A DNA stretch of 64,000 nt from an uncultured Eubacteriales bacterium (GTDB taxonomy: Bacteria > Bacillota > Clostridia > Christensenellales > CAG-138), in the NCBI GenBank assembly GCA_902765005.1, contig CACWYB010000003.1:124001-188000 (forward strand), written 5' to 3'. The notes under the pieces were generated by a model, which saw only the letters and a program-made list of their open reading frames with translations, was not told where the DNA came from and ran no database searches. This document shows positions 35,515-43,689 of this stretch, piece by piece; the first letter of the stretch is position 1; each line of letters starts with the position of its first letter. A program made the translations under genes and the position numbers.

Positions 35515-36423
35515 TTATTCAATATCCTTAATTAATATATTATATTTTAATATGGTTTCGATTTGGAAATGCTTCACAGCGGCTCCGCACTCGACTTTGG
35601 ACATTGTATCACTTTTCGTCAGGAATGTCGATATGGTATCCAAGATCCAGGCGGCGTATTCATCCAGCTCTTTGAGCGGGGTCGTGTCCGCCCCCTTGAG
35701 GCTTTGCCGTGAGCCGGCCAGGGATACGGCAAGCTCATTCATAAACTGGATGGCCTGGGCGGGCGTCATGTCGTTTTCATCGTATTTCAGGGCAAATTCC
35801 GTCAGCCGCCCCGGCACACTTTGGATGGTTTCCATGGCGGCTCGCAAGAGCTTTGCGTCGTCGCTTTGGCCGGACAGGGTCACCCGGATGCCGTCGGGAT
35901 GGATGGAATAGGCCGTGTTCTCATAGCCGCTGTTTCTCACCTGCTGCTGGACCTGCAGCAGGCTTTCCTGGTCCGCATAGGCGGCGGCGAATACCCGGCT
36001 GAAGCCCTGCTCGTCCTCATAGATATAGCCGCCGGCGCCCAGGCTTTGGATGGCTTTGGCCTGGGTGTGGGCCTCCTCCGGGTCGGAATAAGCGCCCATC
36101 TGCAGCAGATACCAAGAGGTTTCCGGCAGCTCGAATTCGATGGTCTCCGCCGGGGCGGGGCTTAGGCTCAGCTGCTCCGGTTTTGCCGTATTTTGGGCCA
36201 AAACGGGCGCCGCCGTGGCCTCGGCCGGCATGGTTTTACCCATGATGCGGGCAAAGGCGGGCGTGATGAACCTGTCCACGATCCGATCGCCGAGGTATGA
36301 GGTGCTCAGCAGAAACACCGTCAAAGCGCAGCAAAGCAGGATCAGCACCACATTGGTGCCGGTGTACCCCCGGCCTGTCCCCCGCCTTGCTCCCGTGTGA
36401 CGGTTCATGTGTCGTTGCGGCAT
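35515..36423 (-). CDS. SPOR-domain membrane protein
   Basis: About 302 residues. A basic N-terminus precedes one transmembrane segment (VVLILLCCALTVFLLS), an Ala/Pro-rich stretch and a SPOR-like domain (SWYLLQMGAYSDPEEAHTQAKAIQSLG, then VFAAAYADQESLLQVQQQV) that should bind denuded glycan strands. The C-terminal half is helical and unassigned. AGGAGG stands 9 bases before ATG 36423, inside a terminator-like hairpin. It follows the two-component pair on the same strand. A role in division or sporulation is plausible. Confidence 0.8.
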   Translation of the reverse strand: MPQRHMNRHTGARRGTGRGYTGTNVVLILLCCALTVFLLSTSYLGDRIVDRFITPAFARIMGKTMPAEATAAPVLAQNTAKPEQLSLSPAPAETIEFELPETSWYLLQMGAYSDPEEAHTQAKAIQSLGAGGYIYEDEQGFSRVFAAAYADQESLLQVQQQVRNSGYENTAYSIHPDGIRVTLSGQSDDAKLLRAAMETIQSVPGRLTEFALKYDENDMTPAQAIQFMNELAVSLAGSRQSLKGADTTPLKELDEYAAWILDTISTFLTKSDTMSKVECGAAVKHFQIETILKYNILIKDIE

Positions 36424-36473
36424 AGAAAAAAACCTCCTGTCATCCTTTTTGTGAAAGGATATGCACAGGAGGT
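36424..36473 (-). terminator. terminator hairpin that contains the SD of the SPOR gene
   Basis: Two nested stems, ACCTCCTGT (36432-36440) with ACAGGAGGT (36465-36473) and ATCCTTT (36442-36448) with AAAGGAT (36454-36460), followed on the minus strand by a T-run (36425-36431). It ends the sensor kinase transcript; its 3' arm is the AGGAGG used by the SPOR gene. Confidence 0.75.
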
Positions 36474-36502
36474 ATAGATCAGAACAGAGCTTGCAGCGGC
36501 CC

Positions 36503-38443
36503 TTATTTGGGCTCCTTCTTTTTGCCGGATCGATCCTTGAAGCGCGGCTTATCGTGCTTTTTATCCTGCTCCAGGACCTCGAAGGGGGCATCCATGGCGG
36601 CCTCCTCCCCCGTCCTCTTATTTGCGTCCTGCTCGGCGGCAAAATCGGAGTAAACCAGGGGGGTCGCGTCCACCGGGCCCAGGGCGATGGCATTGGATAC
36701 GTATTTTTTCACGGTGAAGGTGAAGCAGGTCCACTTCCCCTCTTCGCTCTGCACGCTGATCTGCTCGCCCAGTTTATCCATGATCTGCTTGGCGATGGAA
36801 AGCCCCAGGCCCGTGCCGCCCTCCTTGCGGGATTTATCCGTTTTGAAGAAGCGCTCGAAAACATGGACGATATCCGCCTGGGAGATGCCGCAGCCGGAAT
36901 CCCACACGGATACGTGGACATCCGTATTGTCCTGGTGGACGCCGATGCGGACCGTGCCCCCCTCCCCGGCATAGCGCATGGCGTTGTCCAGGAGGATGAC
37001 CAGGACCTGCTCGATCCGATCCGAATCGGAAATCACGTCGGGGAGGTCCTCCTCCATGTCCAGCTCCAGGCGGATGCCCTTCTGCTGGGCGGTCTGCCGA
37101 TAGCTCTGGAACACATCGTCGATGAGGTCGCCAATGCTGAAGGCGCTCTTCTCCATGTATTCCGTGCCGGACTGGAGGCGGGAAAGCTGAAGCATGTCGG
37201 TGATGAGGCGGCTGAGCCGCTCCACCTCATGGAGCATGATGCCGTAGTACCGCTTCTTCACCTCGTCGTCCTTGATCATGCCGTCGGACAGGGGCTCCAA
37301 AAGGCCCCGGATGGCGGTGAGAGGCGTGCGCAGCTCATGGGAGATGTTGGCGATGTAGTCCCGGCGCATCCGCTCCAGGTTCTCGATCTCGGTCACGTCC
37401 TTGAAGAGGCCCACCACGCCCGTGCAGGTGTCGTTCTCCCCCATGACCGGCACGATGGAGATCCACAGATACTTGTCCCCGGGGAGGGTGTATTGGAGGG
37501 TGTTGGATTCCCGGGTCTCCAAAACCCGGCGGAAGGCCTCCCAAATCTCCGTGTCCGGGATGAGATCGTGAGGCGTTTTCACGTCCACGGCGCCGAACAT
37601 CTTCATAAGGGCCGGGTTATAGTGGGTCAGGTTCCCGGTGTTGTCCAGGGCGGCCACCCCGTCGGTGAAGCTGGAAATGATATACCAAAGCTGGCGCTTT
37701 TCGCTGTCCAGCTGGTAGATGGTCTGGGAGATGGTGTCGCTCATACGGTTCATGGCCCGGGCAAAGATGCCCATCTCCCCGTGGACGTTCTCGTTGGCCC
37801 GCACGCTGTAGTTGCCGTTGGTGAGCTCGATGGCCACCTGGGTCATGTCGCTGATGGGCTTGTTGATCTGCCGGATGCTGGCCAACGCAAAGAGCAGCAG
37901 CACCGGGACGATGCACACGGCCAGGATCCGCAGGGCGGAGTTGAGCTGTCCGAAGGCGGCGTCGATATGCTGGATCTCCCGCACGAAGATGAGGCCGCCC
38001 TCGATGACGCCGTCGCTCCCATAGAGGGGCTCCCCCACGGCGATGGCGTTGATGTGATTGGTGAGCTGCAGATCCTTTTTGCGGACCTGTTGGCCCTCCA
38101 GAATATCGAATTGAACGTTTTGAATGTAGGCGTTGTTGTATTCCGCGATGTTGGTGACGGCCTCGATGCCGCCGGAGGCGTAGTAAAAGTAATAGTACTT
38201 CACGTCCGCCGTGGTGCTCAGAAAGCCCAGGGACTTGGAGAAGGAGTTGCGGTTGGAGAACATGTCGTCCCGAACCTCGTAGATGCCCTTGGCGGAGTTC
38301 ATGACGGAGTCCAGGGAGTTCAGCTCCAACTCGATATAGGTTTTGCGTCCGAAGTAGGAATAGGCACCCAGGATGGCGATGTTGGCCAGCAGCAGCACCA
38401 GCACGATCAGGGCCACGGTTCGGCGGAAGAGAAAGCCTTTCAT
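36503..38443 (-). CDS. sensor histidine kinase (HAMP-PAS type)
   Basis: 646 residues. Two transmembrane helices (VALIVLVLLLANIAILGAYS near the start, and ILAVCIVPVLLLFAL about 180) enclose an extracellular sensor domain. HAMP, PAS (DNTGNLTHYNPALMKMFG), HisKA with the phospho-accepting His in NISHELRTPLTAIRG, and HATPase_c (DNAMRYAGEGG, DSGCGI, GGTGLGLSIAKQI) follow in order. The tail is Lys/Glu/Asp-rich. The architecture is that of WalK/PhoR kinases of Firmicutes; the adjacent response regulator is 7 bases upstream. Confidence 0.92.
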   Translation of the reverse strand: MKGFLFRRTVALIVLVLLLANIAILGAYSYFGRKTYIELELNSLDSVMNSAKGIYEVRDDMFSNRNSFSKSLGFLSTTADVKYYYFYYASGGIEAVTNIAEYNNAYIQNVQFDILEGQQVRKKDLQLTNHINAIAVGEPLYGSDGVIEGGLIFVREIQHIDAAFGQLNSALRILAVCIVPVLLLFALASIRQINKPISDMTQVAIELTNGNYSVRANENVHGEMGIFARAMNRMSDTISQTIYQLDSEKRQLWYIISSFTDGVAALDNTGNLTHYNPALMKMFGAVDVKTPHDLIPDTEIWEAFRRVLETRESNTLQYTLPGDKYLWISIVPVMGENDTCTGVVGLFKDVTEIENLERMRRDYIANISHELRTPLTAIRGLLEPLSDGMIKDDEVKKRYYGIMLHEVERLSRLITDMLQLSRLQSGTEYMEKSAFSIGDLIDDVFQSYRQTAQQKGIRLELDMEEDLPDVISDSDRIEQVLVILLDNAMRYAGEGGTVRIGVHQDNTDVHVSVWDSGCGISQADIVHVFERFFKTDKSRKEGGTGLGLSIAKQIMDKLGEQISVQSEEGKWTCFTFTVKKYVSNAIALGPVDATPLVYSDFAAEQDANKRTGEEAAMDAPFEVLEQDKKHDKPRFKDRSGKKKEPK

Positions 38444-38450
38444 GGCAGGA

Positions 38451-39140
38451 TCATTCCAGCTCGAATTTGTAGCCTACGCCATAGATGGTCTTGATGCTCC
38501 AGCCCAGGCCCGTGGAATCCAGCTTGGCACGCAGGCGCTTGATGTGGGTGTCCACCGTGCGGGTCTCCCCGGCAAAGTCATACCCCCAGACCTTGGAAAG
38601 GAGGGTGTCCCGGGTGAAGACATGGCCCGGGTTGGAGGCCAGCAGAAAGAGGATCTCGATCTCCTTGGGGGTGCAGATGACCGGCTCGCCCCGCAGGAGC
38701 ACGGTGTAGCTGTTCAGATCGATCATGAGCCCGTTGTGCTGGATCACGTTTTTGCTGGAGTCCTCCCCCGCCCCGTGGTTTTCCGTGCGGCGCAGGATGG
38801 CCTTGATCCGGGCCACCACCTCCCGGGGGCTAAAGGGCTTGACGATATAGTCGTCCGCGCCCAGCTCCAGGCCCACGATCTTGTCCACTTCCTCACCCTT
38901 GGCGGTGAGCATGACGATGGGGACCTGGCTGGTCTTGCGGATCTCCCGGCACACGTCGATGCCAGATTTGCCGGGCATCATGATATCCAGCACACAAAGA
39001 GAAATGGTGCTGTCGGCGGCGGCCACGGCAGAGGTGCCGTCGTAGCAGTCCACGGTTTTGAAGCCTTCCGCTTCCAGATATATTTTCAGCGACTCGTGTA
39101 CGATGGGATCATCGTCAGCGATCAAGATCTTGGTATCCAT
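38451..39140 (-). CDS. OmpR-family response regulator
   Basis: 229 residues: a receiver domain with phospho-acceptor Asp 52 (VLDIMMPGKSG), conserved acidic pair DDD at 9-11 and Lys in VMLTAKG, then a winged-helix DNA-binding domain (GEPVICTPKEIEILFLLAS, ending GVGYKFELE). It forms a two-gene unit with the sensor kinase and is the first gene. Size and pairing suit a WalR/PhoP-type regulator; targets such as the nearby cell-wall genes are a guess. Confidence 0.93.
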   Translation of the reverse strand: MDTKILIADDDPIVHESLKIYLEAEGFKTVDCYDGTSAVAAADSTISLCVLDIMMPGKSGIDVCREIRKTSQVPIVMLTAKGEEVDKIVGLELGADDYIVKPFSPREVVARIKAILRRTENHGAGEDSSKNVIQHNGLMIDLNSYTVLLRGEPVICTPKEIEILFLLASNPGHVFTRDTLLSKVWGYDFAGETRTVDTHIKRLRAKLDSTGLGWSIKTIYGVGYKFELE

Positions 39141-39169
39141 ATGAGCCTCCTTGCGGTTTTTCAGGTTAT

Positions 39170-39197
39170 ATTATAGCAATATTCAAGAAAATGGAAA
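39170..39197 (-). promoter_or_regulatory. promoter of the two-component operon
   Basis: Minus-strand TATAAT (39170-39175) about 30 bases before the start codon, with TTTCCA as the best -35 candidate at 16-base spacing. Confidence 0.55.
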
Positions 39198-39250
39198 GAA
39201 CAAATTCAACTTGACCCAAATGGTTTGCATCCTTGTCACATTTTGGCAAA

Positions 39251-41947
39251 TCAGTTTCCCCGCATCCTGTCGTAGGCCTGCTGCAAGGCGGCGGTGGCTT
39301 CCGTGATGTCCTCCATGGTGTTGGCAGCGGCGGCCCGGGAGATGTAGTCGGCCAGGGCCTGTCGGTTCTCTTCGGTGAGCTCGGAAGCCGTGGATAAGAA
39401 GGCCGTGGCATCGTTGATGAGAGCATCCCGGGCGGCTTTAGCCGAGGAAAGGCTCTCCGCCAAACCGCATACAGGTAAGCTGTTGATATAGGCCTCGGGG
39501 GATTTGTCCGTCCGCACGTAGGTGTTGCCGAAGATCTTCTGCAGGACCTCGTCCGACAGGTCGAAGAACATGGAGTCGGGCCGGATCAGCACATAGGTCA
39601 CGTCCTCCACATACTTGGGGTCGCAGGAGGCGGCGGCCCGGCAGTTGCTTTCCGTGCAGATGCTCACGGTCACATGCATGTCGCAGGTTTCCGTGGGCAC
39701 GGAATCGTAGTCGAACCAGTCGGTGACCAAGTTAAACTTCTTCCCCTGCCCCTGATATTGGATACAGCCGGAGGAGGCCAGCTTTCCGGACACCGGGCAG
39801 ATGGTCCGCTGGACCATGCCCAGCATGGTGGTGTTTTCGTTGATGATGGGCCGATTCTCCCGGCCGGCCATGATCTTCTCCATGAAGGCCTTCCAGAGGG
39901 CGGCGGCATAGTCCCCGCCGGTGGAGCCGGTTTTAAGTTTGTTGCTGGGCAGATCGTGGCCGATCCAGACCACGGCGGTGTAGTCGCAGGTCATGCCGGC
40001 AAAGTACACGCTGGAATACTTGGAGTTGGTGCCTGTCTTCCCCGCCACGGTGTAGCCGTCCATCTTGGCCAGCTTGCCCGTGCCGCTGTTCACGGCGTCG
40101 GTGAGGATATCCACCAGCTGATAGGCGGTGCTGGTCTGCAGAAAGACCTTGGTGGAGCCGCTGCGGATCACATCCGCGTCCAGAATGACATTCCCCTCCT
40201 CGTCCTCCATGCGGGTGAAGGAGATGGGCTGCCAGTAGTAGCCGTTGTTGGCGATGGCGGCATAGGCGGCGCACATCTGGATGGGCGTGATGCCGGAGGT
40301 GCCCAAAGCCAGCCCCGGTCCGTCCAGATTCAGTTGGGAGGACGGGATGCCCATGCGTTCCAGATAAGCCGCGGCGCTGGCCACCCCCACGTTCTCCATC
40401 AGCACCCGCGCCGCCACCACGTTGAGGGATTGGGCCAGGCCCGTGCGCAACGTGACGAAGCCGTAGGTCCGGCTGGAGGAAAGCCCGCCGCCGGGATAGC
40501 CCTTCTCCGTGCCCCATCCGGCGATGGTCCCCTCGGCGTTGATGACCACGGAAGCGGGCGACATGCCCTTGTCCAGCGCCGGTCCATAGACAGCCAGGGG
40601 CTTGATGGAGGAGCCGACCTCCGTGTAACTCTGGGAAGCCCGGTTGAAGCCCTTACGAATGAGGGGCTCGTCCCGGCCGCCGATGATGGCCCTCAGATAC
40701 CCGTTGGTTTGGTCGATGACCACGGCGGCGGCCTGGGGCTCCACGGTCTGGATGGTGACGGTCTCGGAGATCTCCTCCGTCAGGGTGGCGGCGTTGCCGT
40801 CGGCCAGCTCCGGATAGCCGTCCCAAGTGGACATGGTCTCCTGGACCGCGTTCTGTACCTTGGGGTCCACGGTGGTGTAGATCTTATACCCGCCGGTACG
40901 GAGCTTGTTCTCATAGAAGGAGCGGTTGGCGGCGGTGTCGGGGACGCCGTCCTGGGCCATCCAGTGGGTGATCACATCGGCGATGGCGTACTCCACGAAG
41001 TAAGCCATATCGTACATCTTGGCGTTTTTGCTGTCGGGCAGGATGGTGTCCTCCTCCTCCAGGGCGGAGATGTACTGCTCCCGGGTGATGTAGCCGTTTT
41101 TATACATCCGGTCCAGGACCGTGTTGGTCCGATTGATGGTGCGGTAGTAGGGCGTGCCCTCCCGGTAGTACATGTTCTGCCGGGGGTTATAGTAGTAGGG
41201 GCTTTGGGTGAGGCCGGCCAGCATAGCGCATTCCCGGATGGTGAGCTCGGAGAGCTCCTTGCCGAAATAGTCCTTGGCGGCGGCTTTCACGCCGTAGTTG
41301 GAGCCGCCCAGGTAGATGTCGTTGAGATATGCCTCCAGGATCTGGTCCTTCTCCACCACCTTCTCCAGCTGGATGGCCAGATACGCCTCCTGCACCTTGC
41401 GCTTATAGGTCCGCTGAGCGCCCAGGATCTTGTTTTTGATGAGCTGCTGGGTGATGGTGCTGCCGCCGGAGGAATTGCTGTTGCCCAGGATCTCCAGCAC
41501 GGCGGAGAAGACGCGCTTGAAGTCCACCCCCTGATGCTTGTAGAAGCGCACGTCCTCGATGGACACGAAGGCGTTTTTCAGGATGTCGGGGATCTCGTTG
41601 AAGTCCGCCCAGTCCCGATACTCCATGGAGGTCAGGTTGGTGATCTCGTTCCCGTTCATGTCATAGAGGTAGCTGGTGCGGTCGCTTCTGGTGAGCTGGG
41701 ACACCTCCAGAACGGGGGTGGAATCCACATAGGCTTTCCCCACCCCGTAAACCAGCCCCAGCCCCGCAAAGCCCATGAGGATCAGGGAAAAGAGCAGGAG
41801 CTTAAGCGCACTGAAAAGAACCTCCAGCAAAAAGGGTCGCCGCCGCCGGGCCGTGGTCAGGGAGCTTTCCGCCGCATATCGTTCGCTTTGAGACAGGGTG
41901 CCCTGGGCAACCCTGCCGCTGTTTTTCATGTGGTTGTGATTTGCCAT
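39251..41947 (-). CDS. class A penicillin-binding protein (PBP1a type)
   Basis: 898 residues. A cytoplasmic N-terminus and one transmembrane helix (VLFSALKLLLFSLILMGFAGLGL) lead to a glycosyltransferase domain (EDVRFYKHQGVDFKRV, GGSTITQQLIKN) and a transpeptidase domain with SxxK in GSSIKPLA, SxN in LAQSLNVVAARV and KTG in VAGKTGTN. A C-terminal extension of about 150 residues has several Cys. It polymerises and cross-links peptidoglycan. No SD is visible and the -10 box ends only 6 bases before the ATG, so the mRNA is probably leaderless. Confidence 0.93.
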   Translation of the reverse strand: MANHNHMKNSGRVAQGTLSQSERYAAESSLTTARRRRPFLLEVLFSALKLLLFSLILMGFAGLGLVYGVGKAYVDSTPVLEVSQLTRSDRTSYLYDMNGNEITNLTSMEYRDWADFNEIPDILKNAFVSIEDVRFYKHQGVDFKRVFSAVLEILGNSNSSGGSTITQQLIKNKILGAQRTYKRKVQEAYLAIQLEKVVEKDQILEAYLNDIYLGGSNYGVKAAAKDYFGKELSELTIRECAMLAGLTQSPYYYNPRQNMYYREGTPYYRTINRTNTVLDRMYKNGYITREQYISALEEEDTILPDSKNAKMYDMAYFVEYAIADVITHWMAQDGVPDTAANRSFYENKLRTGGYKIYTTVDPKVQNAVQETMSTWDGYPELADGNAATLTEEISETVTIQTVEPQAAAVVIDQTNGYLRAIIGGRDEPLIRKGFNRASQSYTEVGSSIKPLAVYGPALDKGMSPASVVINAEGTIAGWGTEKGYPGGGLSSSRTYGFVTLRTGLAQSLNVVAARVLMENVGVASAAAYLERMGIPSSQLNLDGPGLALGTSGITPIQMCAAYAAIANNGYYWQPISFTRMEDEEGNVILDADVIRSGSTKVFLQTSTAYQLVDILTDAVNSGTGKLAKMDGYTVAGKTGTNSKYSSVYFAGMTCDYTAVVWIGHDLPSNKLKTGSTGGDYAAALWKAFMEKIMAGRENRPIINENTTMLGMVQRTICPVSGKLASSGCIQYQGQGKKFNLVTDWFDYDSVPTETCDMHVTVSICTESNCRAAASCDPKYVEDVTYVLIRPDSMFFDLSDEVLQKIFGNTYVRTDKSPEAYINSLPVCGLAESLSSAKAARDALINDATAFLSTASELTEENRQALADYISRAAAANTMEDITEATAALQQAYDRMRGN

Positions 41948-41953
41948 GGCCTG

Positions 41954-41981
41954 ATTATACCATAGGAGAAAAAATCTGCAA
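41954..41981 (-). promoter_or_regulatory. promoter of the PBP gene, predicting a leaderless mRNA
   Basis: Minus-strand TTGCAG (41976-41981), 16-base spacer, TATAAT (41954-41959). The A of the ATG at 41947 is the seventh base after the -10 box, where transcription normally starts. Confidence 0.7.
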
Positions 41982-42042
41982 AGATAAACGGGGATTGTTC
42001 AAAAATAGATTACAATGGGGACAGTTTACAAGCAGATTTGAA

Positions 42043-42145
42043 GCATAGGAGAGTCGAACCCTCGGCTGCGGCCTCGCTCAGATCGCGGCTCCGAACGTCC
42101 CCCGGACGTTCATTCACTACCGCGATCAGTTCGACTCTCCCTTCT
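42043..42145 (-). repeat. tRNA-end element, copy B (behind tRNA-Ala)
   Basis: Outer arms GGAGAGTCGAAC (42048-42059) and GTTCGACTCTCC (42129-42140) pair over 12 bases and match the T-arm of tRNA-Ala; the left side extends as GCATAGGAG, a copy of that tRNA's acceptor end. Inside: P4 GGCTGCGGCC (42064-42073), P2 GATCGCGG (42081-42088) with CCGCGATC (42120-42127), P3 GAACGTCC (42093-42100) with GGACGTTC (42104-42111) and loop CCC. Unpaired joints CTC and ATTCACTA match the other copies. Confidence 0.88.
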
Positions 42146-42151
42146 ACAGAC

Positions 42152-42186
42152 AAAAAAACAACCACCGATCGGTGGTTGTTTTTTTG
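42152..42186 (-). terminator. terminator of tRNA-Ala
   Basis: Strong palindromic stem AACAACCACC-GATC-GGTGGTTGTT with long A and T runs on either side, directly next to the tRNA 3' end. Confidence 0.9.
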
Positions 42187-42262
42187 TGGTGGAGCATAGG
42201 AGAGTCGAACTCCTGGCCTCCACAATGCCATTGTGGCGCGCTACCAACTGCGCTAATGCCCC
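42187..42262 (-). tRNA. tRNA-Ala(GGC)
   Basis: Acceptor GGGGCAT/ATGCTCC, A73 and encoded CCA, anticodon GGC in loop AATGGCA region, T-arm ending TTCGACTCTCCT. It has its own promoter and terminator. Its 3' end is duplicated in copy B of the tRNA-end element. Confidence 0.95.
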
Positions 42263-42276
42263 TTGCAACGTTGCCT

Positions 42277-42305
42277 ATTATAACCGCACTTGTTCGATTT
42301 GTAAA
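42277..42305 (-). promoter_or_regulatory. promoter of tRNA-Ala
   Basis: Minus-strand TTTACA (42300-42305), 17-base spacer, TATAAT (42277-42282), 15 bases before the tRNA. Confidence 0.82.
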
Positions 42306-42346
42306 GAGGGAATTTTCATTTTTTCGCAGTTAATTTTTTGCGCCCA

Positions 42347-42375
42347 TTGTTCCGACGGCGATTCGGTGGTACACT
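42347..42375 (+). promoter_or_regulatory. possible promoter of the flavodoxin gene
   Basis: TTGTTC (42347-42352), 17-base spacer, TACACT (42370-42375); the start codon is 30 bases on with AAGGAG before it. Confidence 0.45.
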
Positions 42376-42404
42376 GTTCGTAAACCGCAAAAGGAGAAAG
42401 AACC

Positions 42405-42887
42405 ATGAAAACGGCCATCGTCTATTACTCTCAGTCCGGCAACACGGAATATGTGGCCAAGGCCTGCGCCCGGCTGCTGGGGGCGGACCTGATCCCCATC
42501 GCCCCGGTGAAGGAATATCCCTCCACCGGCTTCAAAAAGTTCTTGTGGGGCGGCAAGAGCGCCGTCATGGGGGAAGCGCCCCGGCTGGAAAACTACGCTT
42601 TCGATGCGGAAGCCTACGAAGGGGTCATCCTGGGCTGTCCGGTGTGGGCAGGGACCTTCGCCCCTCCCCTGCGCACCTTTATCGAGGAGAACCGGGAAGG
42701 CCTGCGCGACAAGCGGATCGCCGCCTTTGCCTGTTGCAGCGGCGGCCCCGGAAAGGTGATGGAAAAGCTGAAGAAGGTTCTGTCTCTGGATGCCCTGGCC
42801 GGCGAACTCATCCTGATCGACCCCAAAGAAAAGCCCTCCGAAGAAAACGAGGCGCGGATCAAAGCCTTCTGCGACGCCATGCGATAA
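42405..42887 (+). CDS. flavodoxin family protein
   Basis: 160 residues. The FMN phosphate-binding loop is YSQSGNTEYVA at the N-terminus, and GCPVWAGTFAPPLRTF is the second FMN-binding loop. It looks like the flavodoxin-like reductases of clostridia rather than a classical electron carrier. It is a single-gene unit on the plus strand within a minus-strand region, ending at a terminator that it shares with mtnN. Confidence 0.87.
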   Translation: MKTAIVYYSQSGNTEYVAKACARLLGADLIPIAPVKEYPSTGFKKFLWGGKSAVMGEAPRLENYAFDAEAYEGVILGCPVWAGTFAPPLRTFIEENREGLRDKRIAAFACCSGGPGKVMEKLKKVLSLDALAGELILIDPKEKPSEENEARIKAFCDAMR

Positions 42888-42888
42888 G

Positions 42889-42925
42889 AAAAAGGGGAAA
42901 GCCAAACCGGCTCTCCCCTCTTCTT
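42889..42925. terminator. shared terminator between the flavodoxin and mtnN genes
   Basis: Stem GGGGAAAGCC (42894-42903) with GGCTCTCCCC (42909-42918), one mismatch, A-run before and T-rich after, between two convergent genes. Confidence 0.7.
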
Positions 42926-43632
42926 TATGCCGTTTCCAGGAACCGAAGCAGGGTCCGTGCGGAGATCTGGGCCGCGTGGCGCTCGAAGGTAGCGTAGGAT
43001 TCGGAGGCGGAGCCGTCCGCGTTGTCGGAGATGGAGCGAACCACCAGGAAGGGCACATGGGCCGCCTGGGCCACCTGGGCGATGGCGCCGCCCTCCATCT
43101 CGCAGGCCAATGCGCCGAAGGTGGCGTAGATCCTATCCTTGGTCTCCCGGTCGGCCACGAAGGTGTCGCCCGTGGCGATCCGCCCCCGGTAGATGGTCAC
43201 CGTGTCCGCCGTCTCCCGCACGGCCTTTTCAAACCGGTCCAGCAGGCCCTTGTCTGCCTGGAACAGGGTGGGCCGGTCCTTGGGGCCGTCCAGCCGCTGG
43301 CAGCCGGGCACGCAGCCCAGGGCCTCCATGACGAAGTCGTGCTGGACCAAATCGGTGCTCAGGACCATGTCCCCCACCTTCAAGCCCGGGCCGATGCTGC
43401 CGGCCACGCCGGTGTTGATGAGATAATCGGGGTTGGACCGGTCGATGAGGATCTGGGCACAGCGAGCGGCGTTTACCTTGCCGATGCCGCAGCGGGCCAA
43501 TACCACGTCCACATCGCCGATCTTGCCCTGATAGAAGGTGAGCCCGTAGAGGGGGTTGGCCCGAGGCCGGGTCATCTTCTCCAGAATGGCCTGTATCTCG
43601 CTTTCCATGGCGCCAATGATGCCGTACGTCAC
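42925..43632 (-). CDS. mtnN: 5'-methylthioadenosine / S-adenosylhomocysteine nucleosidase
   Basis: 235 residues, typical for MTAN. It removes adenine from methylthioadenosine and S-adenosylhomocysteine, recycling products of methylation and radical SAM reactions (5'-deoxyadenosine is also a substrate). Key segments are GIIGAMESEI at the N-terminus, the GVAGSIGPGLKVGDMVLS block, EMEGGAIAQVA with the substrate-binding Glu, and VRSISDNADG with the catalytic Asp. The start is GTG at 43632 with GGGAGG upstream. Several radical SAM enzymes are encoded nearby. Confidence 0.94.
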   Translation of the reverse strand: MTYGIIGAMESEIQAILEKMTRPRANPLYGLTFYQGKIGDVDVVLARCGIGKVNAARCAQILIDRSNPDYLINTGVAGSIGPGLKVGDMVLSTDLVQHDFVMEALGCVPGCQRLDGPKDRPTLFQADKGLLDRFEKAVRETADTVTIYRGRIATGDTFVADRETKDRIYATFGALACEMEGGAIAQVAQAAHVPFLVVRSISDNADGSASESYATFERHAAQISARTLLRFLETA

Positions 43633-43689
43633 CGCCGTGTACCTCCCGCATATTTTCGTTGTTAGTATACCAGAAGTACGCCCCGGATT

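Noticed and set aside
39674-41965. 763-codon frame opposite the PBP gene
   Set aside because: Composition of a shadow frame (Gly, His, Val rich), and the opposite strand has all PBP motifs.
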